In this document: positions 58,201-64,000 of the stretch, in pieces
Position numbering within the stretch: the first letter of the stretch is position 1
How the letters are laid out: each line of letters starts with the position of its first letter
Origin: Oscheius onirici
Lineage: Eukaryota > Nematoda > Chromadorea > Rhabditida > Rhabditidae
DNA: 64,000 bases
Assembly (NCBI GenBank): GCA_932521025.1
Contig: OW051471.1
Span: forward strand, 11,408,001 to 11,472,000
Reading direction: 5' to 3'
The notes under the pieces: model-generated
What the model was told of the DNA's origin: nothing
The model's database searches: none
The model's input: only the letters and a program-made list of their open reading frames with translations
Program-made: the position numbers and the translations under genes

Positions 58201-59473
58201 AACATTGTCAGGTTCATTGTGACTCATCCTGAGGCTAGAGATTTTGCCAGGAGAATTTCGGATGCTGTGAGTTTTGGGGAAGCAGCAGTCCAAGACTGCT
58301 GAATATGGCCACAGACTCGACAGTTAGACAGGCTTACTGTTTTTTTTTATTTTTAATCATTTTAATTTTTTTTAACAAGCCACAAACTCGACAGCTTTAC
58401 AGTTCTGGCAATTTTCCAACTTATCAAACAGACCACAGACTCCACAGTTACACAGTTTTCCAATAGGCAACAGACCACAGTTAGACAGCTTCAGTGTTTC
58501 TTACAAGAATAACCAGAACTTTGCAGGTTTCCACCGGACATCTTGCCTTTGAGATCGATGACATCAACTACAAAGTTGAGCCACACACATGGTTTGCTCA
58601 TCACGTCATACATTCCAGTCAAGAGGCCTCCACAGCGAGAATTGTTCTCTGGGGTAAGAAAAAGAAAAAGGACCACAGACTCGACAGTTAGACAGCTATA
58701 CAGTTCTGGCGTATTTTTAACTTACAAGGTTGGCAACGCCCTTCCAGGCCTAAAGTAAGGTATAAATTCATGACTTCGCTGTGTCACGGAGCCCTAGTCG
58801 TGGTTGACCGATTGGTGGACCCGTTGACTTACACCTCGCCTGCGGCTCGCAATAGTCCCAAAAGTGCAAAACATGAAAAAGAAGAAAAAAATCACACATG
58901 CACGCACTTGCTATCATCATTTGGAAGTCAAAAATACAAAGCAAAAAAAGTAGTCCCCGGTGGGGATCGAACCCGGGTCACGCGCACGGCGCACTAAACG
59001 CTTGCAATACACGAGCCACAAATCTCAGCTTCACACACAGACGGTAGCGCATTTTAAAATAGATCAAACAGACCACAGTTAGACAGTTACTGTTTTCCAA
59101 TAAGCAACAGACCATACCATTTTCAGCTGCTCTCCTAGCCGCCGTTGCCTGTGCCTCTCTCATCGCCATTTGTTCGTTGGTTGCCTGTGTAGGTCTCTTT
59201 AACTTTTTGGGAAAAATCCATGATCAGATTTATCACTACCACTCCGCGTCAAAAGACCACGAGTCTTTAAGAGGCAGTACTCCTTCGAACTTTGTTACAA
59301 ATAGCATTGTTGCTCATCGAGTTCAGCCTAGGATTCGAAGAGATATGATCTTTTCGAGGGAGGATCTTCATGAGGAGGAACACTACAGGCGGGTCGAGAG
59401 ACGACCTCCACCACGAAGAGCTTCAACCGTTAGGTCCAGAAGCGATCGACCGACTTCTAGAATCTATTTCTGA
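46293..59473 (+). CDS. Giant WAP / thyroglobulin-1 / antistasin / Kunitz membrane protein (lustrin-like)
   Basis: Roughly 30 exons over 13.2 kb encode a Cys-rich extracellular protein. The start has a signal peptide (MLLLILFANFILTYGQ). WAP four-disulfide cores recur (for example GHQKCCVSNCGNRC at 47590, MRRCCRAGCGSRC at 50930, MERKCCFDGCATVC at 51725, DHKCCSNGCGLTC at 53450, QKCCFDGCAFRC at 53665). Thyroglobulin-1 motifs occur near 47803 (CWCVDV), 51205, 52855, 53875, 55705 and 56658. Antistasin-like CPxGxxxDxxGC modules follow several of these. One Kunitz domain (57747-57915) has GPCSLSVPRYFY, with Ser rather than Lys/Arg at the P1 position. The end has a juxtamembrane module (57954-58655), a membrane helix (59127-59205) and a basic tail ending TSRIYF. 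AATAAA lies at 59556. Such modules usually inhibit proteases or build matrix. Introns host MITEs, repeat arrays, a SINE and three SL RNA genes. Nematodes have related 'lustrin-like' proteins; I do not assign a symbol. Confidence 0.88.
46698..46990. mobile_element. MITE splitting a WAP-domain intron
   Basis: Arms of about 70 bp: TATAGTCTATCCAAATTGAA at the left, its complement at the right, and AGAATTTTTCGTGGCGGGAC against GTCCCGCCACGAAAAATTCT. It lies in the intron that divides the first WAP module (46677-47011). The GTGGCGGGAC motif recurs near 22685 and 52084. Confidence 0.85.
47400..47530. repeat. GAGAGTC/GAGAGA microsatellite (intron)
   Basis: Low-complexity GAGAGA and GAGAGTC repeats fill most of the intron between the exons ending at 47399 and starting at 47540. 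Confidence 0.8.
48120..48223 (-). ncRNA. SL1 spliced-leader RNA gene, copy A
   Basis: Donor RNA for trans-splicing. The leader exon (48223-48202) begins GGTTTAATTACC and ends GTTTGAG, identical over 22 nt to C. elegans SL1. It is followed directly by a GTATTAC donor, a middle stem region, the Sm-binding site AATTTTGG (48158-48151) and a 3' hairpin GCCTTCCC-TCATCT-GGGAAGGC (48146-48125). Total about 104 nt, the usual SL RNA size. The promoter element lies at 48284-48274. It sits in the 47888-49667 intron of the multidomain gene, on the strand opposite to the host. Confidence 0.95.
48274..48284 (-). promoter_or_regulatory. Proximal sequence element (PSE) of SL RNA copy A
   Basis: CCTCTGCCGTA at -61 to -51 from the first leader base. 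The same 11 bases are found at exactly the same distance in the other two copies, while the 50 nt between differ. This is the pattern of an snRNA-type PSE that fixes the start of SL RNA transcription. Confidence 0.85.
48549..49041. mobile_element. hAT-like MITE with 8-bp target duplication
   Basis: Ends CAGGGATGTTCGGAT and ATCCGAACATCCCTG. Flanked on both sides by TCTCTGAC, an exact 8-bp duplication typical of hAT insertion. The interior is full of ATATCCGG/CCGGATA repeats on both sides of an AT-rich centre. No transposase. It lies between SL RNA copies A and B. Confidence 0.92.
49042..49075 (+). pseudogene. Remnant SL RNA promoter (plus strand)
   Basis: After removing the hAT insertion, CCGTCTCTGACCCAAAGACT then CCCGGCATCTACC aligns with the region just upstream of copy C (CGTCTCTGACCGAGAGCAT then CCCGGCCTCTGCC). 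The PSE is damaged (CATCTACCATT in place of CCTCTGCCGTA), and no leader follows at +50. It appears to be what is left of a fourth copy. Confidence 0.6.
49090..49192 (-). ncRNA. SL1 spliced-leader RNA gene, copy B
   Basis: Same structure as copy A: the 22-nt leader (49192-49171) is identical, the donor is GTATTAC, the Sm site AATTTTGG is intact, and the 3' hairpin GCCTTCCC-TCTAGT-GGGAAGGC (49115-49094) keeps its stem while the loop differs. PSE at 49253-49243. Few differences from copy A, all outside the leader, Sm core and stem. Confidence 0.95.
49243..49253 (-). promoter_or_regulatory. PSE of SL RNA copy B
   Basis: CCTCTGCCGTA at -61 to -51, exactly as in copies A and C, with an otherwise different 50-nt spacer. 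Confidence 0.85.
49429..49439 (+). promoter_or_regulatory. PSE of SL RNA copy C
   Basis: CCTCTGCCGTA at -61 to -51 from the leader start at 49490. The conserved block extends upstream (CGTCTCTGACC, then CCCGG), the part also seen in the remnant at 49042-49075. Confidence 0.85.
49490..49592 (+). ncRNA. SL1 spliced-leader RNA gene, copy C
   Basis: Plus-strand copy in the same orientation as the host gene. Leader 49490-49511 is identical to the other two, then the GTATTAC donor at 49512, Sm site AATTTTGG (49555-49562) and 3' hairpin GCCTTCCC-TCTTCT-GGGAAGGC (49567-49588). It ends about 75 nt before the next host exon (49668). Because it is co-oriented, its splice donor lies inside a host pre-mRNA intron and could in principle be seen by the cis-splicing machinery. 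Confidence 0.95.
50255..50632. mobile_element. hAT-like MITE in WAP-domain intron
   Basis: Ends TAGACATGTGCGCTTGGACC and its complement. Arms extend over 100 nt (GTTTTTCTGG, TTTGTGTTTCC, ACAAATACCGA shared in inverse order). Flanks GTGCCAAG and GTGCAAAG match at 7 of 8 positions. It divides the second half of a WAP module. Different TIR family from 48549-49041. Confidence 0.85.
52084..52475. mobile_element. Fold-back element in 51915-52651 intron
   Basis: GTGGCGGGACC at the left and GCGGGACCCACG at the right. Interior inverted pairs include TTTGGCTTGAAAACTGG with CATTTTCAAGCCAAA, TTCTACCAGAATCAG with CATTCTGGTAGAA, and TGTTCTTGGT with ACCAAGAACA. It probably descends from the GTGGCGGGAC family at 46698-46990. 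Confidence 0.65.
54215..54625. mobile_element. MITE, GGTAATACT family (copy 1)
   Basis: Ends GGTAATACTCGAGCTGGCAA and its complement, with arms of about 150 nt (GTCAACCCCCTGGTGTTCAT; CACTTTCTGAGTACGTTTAT). It lies in a host intron between antistasin-type exons. A related element is at 59658-60006. Confidence 0.85.
55190..55325 (+). repeat. CTGTCTAACTGTCGAG repeat array (multidomain gene intron)
   Basis: Three units (CTATCTAACTGTCGAGGCTG, CTGTCTAACTGTCTAGACTG, TTGTCTAACTGTGGAGACTG) about 60 nt apart with AAAGTGACTCAG-like spacers. Shares spacers with the array at 56045. Confidence 0.85.
56045..56235 (+). repeat. CTGTCTAACTGTCGAG repeat array (multidomain gene intron)
   Basis: Five units. Two segments (CTATCTAACTGTTGAGGCTG, then GTTTCTCATCATCG, then CTGTCTAGACTG) repeat the 55190 array almost exactly, so the two introns exchanged or duplicated sequence. 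Confidence 0.85.
58300..59115 (-). repeat. CTGTCTAACTGTCGAG repeat units, inverse orientation
   Basis: At 58305-58480, 58670-58700 and 59065-59110 the complement (CCACAGACTCGACAGTTAGA type) appears, i.e. the opposite orientation to the other arrays. About six units in two introns near the 3' end of the multidomain gene. Confidence 0.8.
58765..59050 (-). mobile_element. tRNA-derived SINE candidate (host intron)
   Basis: On the minus strand, a box A-like TGGCTCGTGTATTGCAAGCG (about 59025) and a box B GGTTCGATCC (about 58970) are spaced as in a tRNA. CCCGGGTTCGATCCCCACC and a T-run follow. The 5' half cannot form an acceptor stem with CCGGGGAC, so it is not a functional tRNA. A non-tRNA tail extends to about 58765. 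Confidence 0.6.
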
Positions 59474-59555
59474 CCATCTTCTCATTGTTATGCTCATGTC
59501 AAATACTGGTCTTCCAAGTGCCTTCAAACGTTTCATAACTTATGACAGTCTGTCA

Positions 59556-59561
59556 ATAAAC
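59556..59561 (+). terminator. Polyadenylation signal of multidomain gene
   Basis: AATAAA 83 nt after the stop codon. Confidence 0.7.
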
Positions 59562-59657
59562 ATACGTGTATTACCCCTGGTCTGAGATTCAACAACTTGT
59601 TAATAATCGAAAATGATATTTTTGCGAATTGTTCCAAAAAGTAGTTTTATAATTTTG

Positions 59658-60006
59658 GTAATACTTCGGCCCTATTTGAGTTTTTTGCACGGGAACTTGC
59701 GACAAAGGCCCAAATTTCTCGTTTTTCACCATTTTCCACAAATTTTTTTGACTTTCTAGGTATGTTTATCGTATTCTACGCGAAAAACCACTCCAATAAC
59801 ATGAAGAATGCAGGTAAAATGTGCCGCTTTACGAAAGAAACGGCTCGAATGGAAACAACATGACCATTTTTGATTATTTCGGCCAAATTTCTGGCATTCT
59901 TCAAGTCTAAAAATGTGTGGAAAATTGTGAAAAACGAGAAATTCGGGCCTGTCGCAAGTTCCCGCGCAAAAAATTCAAATAGGGGGTAGCCAGCCGAAGC
60001 ATTACC
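59658..60006. mobile_element. MITE, GGTAATACT family (copy 2)
   Basis: Ends GGTAATACTTCGGCC and the complement of GGGTAATGCTTCGGCTGG. Arms share GGAACTTGCGAC, AATTTCTCGTTTTTCAC and TTTTCCACA in inverse order. Same family as 54215-54625. It lies between two convergent genes. Confidence 0.8.
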
Positions 60007-60078
60007 CAGACACCGAGGGCTACTACTATAAGAACCTGCGTGTGGATTCCTTGGAGCCTTTCTTTGAATATGATGACA

Positions 60079-60084
60079 TTTATT
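60079..60084 (-). terminator. Polyadenylation signal of 60116-61313 gene
   Basis: AATAAA on the minus strand, about 32 nt after the stop codon. Confidence 0.65.
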
Positions 60085-60115
60085 AAATAACTAACATTCC
60101 TATAACCTAACAACA

Positions 60116-61313
60116 TTAAGCAAATGAAAAGAATTCGTTCAAAAGATCCCTATCAATTCCATTATCAGAAAAATCCGCTCGTTTTTCTTCCTTCTTTTCA
60201 TCGTCCGTTGAAAACCCTCTCTCCCTTTTCAAGTTCAAGCAGTACTCGTTCATCTCGGCCAACTCTTCATCCGAAATTCCTTCTATCGGTTCCTGACTCA
60301 TTGGAACTTGCTTCTGAGCTACTGGGTCGAGGCTATGGACAGGAAGAGGACACGTCTGGACGGTTGTTGAATTGTCTACTGCCGGAGCAAAATCGTTGGA
60401 GAGGAAATTGCTCAGATCGTCCAAATCGGCATCAGTGATTGTTTTCTGCTCAGGAATGGGAGTCATTGACTGTTCCGGACTGTAAGCCTGTCTCATCTGA
60501 GGAACAGTCCTCACTGGCTGATGGAAGGCATAAGGATGGGGACGATAGCCTTGGCGAATGACTGGGCTTGGAATCTTGTGTGTACCGGATGCTTGGACAA
60601 ACTGAAAAGAGAAGAAATCAGAAAGAATTTGGCTTGGAGACACGAGGAGAGAGTCATAGAGACAGACAGTCGTACCTGTTGCTGTTGCCTGAAGGCTTGC
60701 ACAGCCTGCCACTCTTGAAAACTGGACATTTGTCGATTGGGGAAAGGCATGGGCATCCTGTGACCATAAGAACTCATTTGAGGACTGGGAGCACCTAGTC
60801 TGGGAAACATCTGTGGCATAGGAGAACAGCCTGTACTTTGCTTTTTTTACAAGAGTTCAGTCTCAGAATTACCGTTCGGCATTGGAGGAAACTGATGCAG
60901 AGGAAGGACAGGTGATGGCACCATTGGAAAGCTTGACATGTTTGGATGTTGTGTAGAGGAAACGGTGGACCCAGAATGACCTGGAAGTACTGTAGTGAGA
61001 GACAGATAGAAACCGAGGAAACCAAGGACAGAGAGACATAAAAAGACTGAAATAAACAGAGACGGTGACTCACCCTGATTCGGGTTTCTTTCACCTTGAC
61101 TCTGTCCTCTTTTCGAATTTCTGATCACTTCCAGAGCCTTGGTCAAAATGATCAAGTGACTTTCAGCCTCACAGCCAAGCTCTTTTCCAATATCTTGAAT
61201 CACAGCCGGAACCTGGAAATTCTACCACTGAACGGCTGTGAACAAGGCCAACAAACCAGGTTCGTCGGCATTGGAACAAACTGCTGAGTACTGAAGGTGG
61301 AGAAAGCAGCCAT
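60116..61313 (-). CDS. Unrecognised Gln/Pro/Met-rich protein
   Basis: Five exons joined in phase: 61313-61257, 61212-61074, 60989-60873, 60830-60676 and 60601-60116, giving about 317 residues. The N-terminus starts MAAFSTFSTQQFVPMPTNLV, then a predicted helical block (VIQDIGKELGCEAESHLIIL). The middle is Pro/Met/Gln-rich and disordered (QMFPRLGAPSPQMSSYGHRM). The C-terminus is acidic with possible short motifs (TDADLDDLSNFLSNDF; ISDEELAEMNEYCLNL; DRDLLNEFFSF). The composition resembles a transcription or chromatin cofactor with acidic activation-like segments, but no domain is recognised. No signal peptide. It starts 116 nt downstream of the stop of the secreted-protein gene on the same strand, a distance typical of nematode operons. 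Confidence 0.75.
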
Positions 61314-61428
61314 ACTTGAGAAAACACAAGACGCGAATGAGGAAGAGAGCTCCGGTGGCCCCATAAAAGCGAAAAGCGAGCTTTTAAGCATCGGCTTTTC
61401 ATAAAGCGATCGATAATTTATGCAATCC

Positions 61429-61707
61429 TCAAGTATAAGAACAAATTTGAGATTGATCATAGGGAATAGGGAGACAGTCACAGGTTGAACACTTCGGGAT
61501 GGGGATTCCAGAGAGTTGCATGCATTGACAGGTCGCGTTGAAGAGACAAGTCCATGTCTTGGGACGAAAGTCGTCATCGGGAATACAATTGGTGTACCAG
61601 TCATTACCTGACAGGGCTCTAGATGTCCTGAATGTAAGGAAGAACAGGACCTGTGAAATGAGATTTGTCAAAAAAAGAGGAATACTAACGAGAAAGAGAA
61701 GACGCAT
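61429..61707 (-). CDS. Small secreted Cys-rich protein
   Basis: Product of about 80-93 residues with a signal peptide. MRLLFL is followed by either a 39-nt intron (GTTAGT..TTTCACAG) or in-frame read-through, both leaving a hydrophobic leader. The mature part starts near SGNDWYTNCIPDDDF, has about seven cysteines (TCLFNATCQC, CSTCDCLPI) and ends DQSQICSYT. It has no recognised domain. It may be the first gene of a two-gene operon with 60116-61313. Confidence 0.65.
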   Translation of the reverse strand: MRLLFLVSIPLFLTNLISQVLFFLTFRTSRALSGNDWYTNCIPDDDFRPKTWTCLFNATCQCMQLSGIPIPKCSTCDCLPIPYDQSQICSYT

Positions 61708-62345
61708 GGTTCGGCTAAGGGGGAATATGGGAAGATTGAATAAAGAGAAACGAAAAAGCTGAATACTAATGAGTTCAGAAACACTGAAAGGAGAAAGTGT
61801 CTCCGTCTCTGTTTGAAAAGTGCCTGAAGAGCAGAATTTTTCTATGTAGAAATCCGAAACGTTGACAAGTTTCTGAACAATAAACAATGCGCTTTAAGGC
61901 TTGTACCAGCCGTACAAATCCAAATATCGGTCCAATTCTATTCCCCTTGTACTAAAAGTCTTTTTTTTATTGCAATCATCTAAACTACTAAAAAGCTATG
62001 GTGGCTGTGGCTGACTCTGACTGTTTGTAAATGGCCACGAATTTTTGGTGTATTGTTAAGAGTCGCCGCTGTTACCCAGACGACCCGGGTTCGATTCCTC
62101 TCCTCGCCAAATATTTTTGCTAAATTGTTTTGAGTAGGAAATAGAGTCGGGGTAACCGCAAGGGGATCAGAAGAGATCGGTTGACTGGGGAAGGGATCAG
62201 AAGGGATCAGAAGAGATCGCTTAACTGGGGAAGCGATCAGAAGTAAAGAAGAAAACACAAGTAAACAAAGCCAGCTGGTTTTTGTTAGATTGCCAGCCTT
62301 TACAGGACCACTAGAGAGACAGAGAGTCAATAGGACACACTACTG
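61708..62345. other. Spacer with SINE-like repeat
   Basis: Between the secreted-protein gene start and the SLC6-like gene's 3' end. Holds the repeat at 62040-62250. The open frame 61980-62330 (minus) lies across the repeat and is not supported as a gene. Confidence 0.5.
62040..62250 (+). mobile_element. tRNA-derived SINE candidate plus CTTCCCCAGTCAACCGA-type tail
   Basis: TTGGTGTATTGTTAAGAGTC (box A-like) and GGTTCGATTCC (box B, about 62090) lie within a tRNA-like 3' half ending CTCCTCGCCA. The 5' half does not complete a cloverleaf. It is followed by three tandem units containing GAAGAGATCGGTTGACTGGG, the inverse of sequence at 31870-31950. Confidence 0.55.
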
Positions 62346-62351
62346 TTTATT
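62346..62351 (-). terminator. Polyadenylation signal of SLC6-like gene
   Basis: AATAAA on the minus strand, 45 nt after the stop codon. Confidence 0.65.
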
Positions 62352-62395
62352 CCAAAAGATAGTGTTATTTTCATTACACACGTTTTCAATCTCGG

Positions 62396-64000
62396 CTAGT
62401 CGACAGCCGACGTCTCGTTGATCGTCTTCGGCATCTGCTGATCCTTCCTGTGGTCCTTTATGATCCTCAGATGGCTCGGATGTTCCTCCGTCGGATAGAT
62501 GAGCTTCCAGATTTCGCGTCTACGATTCTCCTTGAAGCACATAGCGACAATCTGGCCCAAATCGAGGCCGAGAAACGTGCACAGCGTGTAGTAGCCGATG
62601 CCGGGCAGGACGAGCTCGAAAAAGCGGCTTCTGGTGGCTTCATCGGTGTCGCGGTCAAAGTCGAACTTGTTGTCGAGCTGGAGCGTCGTGACGACGACGA
62701 GAACCAGAGGACAGAGGACACGTAGCAGCCAGCGGAAACTCTTGGACAGCGGGCCGTAGTAGTCGTGGAAGGTCTCTGAACAGTTTTACGTTCAGAATCT
62801 GGAAAGACTTACTGGTAATGGGATAGACGAAGCACAGATCAATGTACAGCTCGTCGGCGCCGTAAAATTGAACCGTGACGTGACAGAAGAGCAGCAGCAG
62901 CGTGCAACCGATGTAGATTCCCCAGGCGTAATGCCGTCCGACGACGTTGGGATAGAGCTGGAAGAGCGTGCCGAGCAGAAGGATGGTCCCGCCGTAGCCA
63001 CAGCTAGCCATGACGTTCAGATAGATGGGATTGATATCGCGAGCAAAGGTCGGATGACTGCGCTTCAGCTCGAGAATGGAGAAAAAGCTGCCCAGAATGG
63101 GGAAGATGTGCATCAGAAAATGGCAGAAGCAGAACCAAGTGTAGAAGCCCTTCAAATTGGCTAGACTGAAGAACTCGGGCAGGAAGTTGCGCCAGTATTC
63201 GCCTGGAAGAGGGAGATTGTTTACTGTCTGTCTCTCTGTCTTTCAGAGTAGAGATACCTGCCCCTGTCTCTCTATCACTCACTTCTCCTTCTGAACATTT
63301 TTCCGGCGATGGCTGTGATACTCGTCGGCGCATCCAGATCATTGGCCTCCTTCTCCAGCCAGCCCGTCATGCTCAGATTGGCCATCAGGAAGAAGAGATT
63401 CACGAGCAGGTGAACGATGGTTATCATGACCGCCGTGGCAAAGGCTTCCGATCTCTTGGTCCTCAATCTGGCGATGGAGACGGTAAAGAACTTAAAGTTG
63501 ACCGGAATGAACACGACACTGCAGATGGCAAAGAGGCTACTTCTGGTGAAAAGACGCTCCGGTTCTGTGAGAGCCACGATGCGCTGGATTCCGACGGAGA
63601 GTTGTCCCTTGTGAATCAGATAGCTGCAGTTGACGAAGATGAAAATGTAGGCGAGAAGACCGAGACAGGAGAAAATGATGGTGAAGATGGTACTGCCAGT
63701 GGCGGCCAGGATGGCACAGATGATGATCGTCAATGTCATGATGGGACTTCGCTGAAAAAAATACTGATGATTCACTGACCTTCCAAACTCACCCATTTTC
63801 CAAATGTAGCACTAGTCTTCAACGACTCACTCTTCCAGTAGACTTCAGACGGCGGCAACTGGATCCGATCATACGCTCCGTGAGTAATCGTCGGACGGAA
63901 CTTGTTATCTTCCTCCTTCTCATAGTACAATCTCTGCGTCATCGGCGACGGAAAATCCTTCTGGTAGCACTGATCGCTCGTCGGATCATCCCGGCATTTT
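62396..64000 (-). CDS. SLC6-like (sodium:neurotransmitter symporter) protein, partial
   Basis: Multi-pass plasma-membrane transporter whose 5' part lies beyond the window. Exons: 64000-63793, 63751-63283, 63202-62813 and 62775-62396, all in phase. The first visible exon resembles SLC6 extracellular loop 2 (two Cys in CRDDPTSDQC, then LPPSEVYWKSESLK). Later parts show alternating membrane helices, including a helix 9-10-like VTVQFYGADELYIDLCFVYP and GPLSKSFRWLLRVLCPLVLV, and a cytoplasmic tail (NRRREIWKLIYPTEEHPSHL) ending SAVD. Similarity is in layout and short motifs rather than strong identity. The ion-binding helix 1 is outside the window, so substrate and activity cannot be judged. AATAAA at 62346-62351. 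Confidence 0.65.

Noticed and set aside
58940-59045. A functional tRNA gene on the minus strand.
   Set aside because: Box A and B and a T-arm are present, but the 5' end cannot pair with CCGGGGAC to form an acceptor stem, and the anticodon arm does not fold well.
62040-62105. A functional tRNA gene on the plus strand.
   Set aside because: Good box B and 3' half, but no complementary 5' acceptor stem; a repeat follows directly.

Overview
This window is nuclear DNA from a nematode. The strongest evidence is three copies of a spliced-leader RNA gene (48120-48223 minus, 49090-49192 minus, 49490-49592 plus). Their 22-nt leader matches the SL1 leader of Caenorhabditis elegans base for base, as I recall that sequence. 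Each copy also has a GT donor, an Sm site AATTTTGG, a 3' hairpin and a shared upstream promoter element. Other features agree with a nematode: many 37-60 nt introns ending in TTTCAG, outron-like 3' splice sites just upstream of start codons, closely packed genes, and a nematode-type gene repertoire.

Layout. 286-2530 (minus): 5' exons of a CYP4-family cytochrome P450 whose haem-binding end lies outside the window; one of its introns hosts a small secreted Cys-rich gene on the plus strand (1129-1416). 3655-4327 (minus): 3' exons of an unrecognised gene. 4.3-15.2 kb: no convincing genes, but fold-back elements and short repeats. 15183-24440 (plus): 3' part of a glutamine-rich, probably nuclear regulatory protein with a 6.3-kb intron, converging tail to tail on a divergent ubiquitin-specific protease (24742-29656, minus). 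29789-34600: a decayed BEL/Pao retrotransposon interrupted by a TA-flanked DNA transposon, which holds a fold-back element, which in turn holds an RTE-type non-LTR fragment. 37606-40745 (plus): a Spinster-family MFS transporter. 41484-42159 (minus): a Thr-rich single-pass membrane protein. 43562-44716 (minus): a C2H2 zinc-finger gene with an inverted copy of one exon segment. 44885-45146 (minus): a 73-residue PPPPY protein. 46293-59473 (plus): a very large extracellular or membrane protein with WAP, thyroglobulin type-1, antistasin-like and Kunitz modules plus a C-terminal membrane segment; its intron at 47888-49667 contains the SL1 RNA cluster. 60116-61313 and 61429-61707 (minus): two closely spaced genes that may form an operon. 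62396-64000 (minus, partial): an SLC6-like transporter.

Repeats are dense in introns and intergenic DNA. They include several MITE or fold-back families (two hAT-like copies with good 8-bp target duplications), two tRNA-like SINE candidates, and an unusual dispersed array family built on the core CTGTCTAACTGTCGAG.

The genes do not form one pathway. The connecting theme is trans-splicing: the window carries SL RNA genes and also several genes with candidate SL acceptor sites, including the gene that hosts the SL cluster. All exon boundaries were read by eye from splice signals and reading frame and are unconfirmed.
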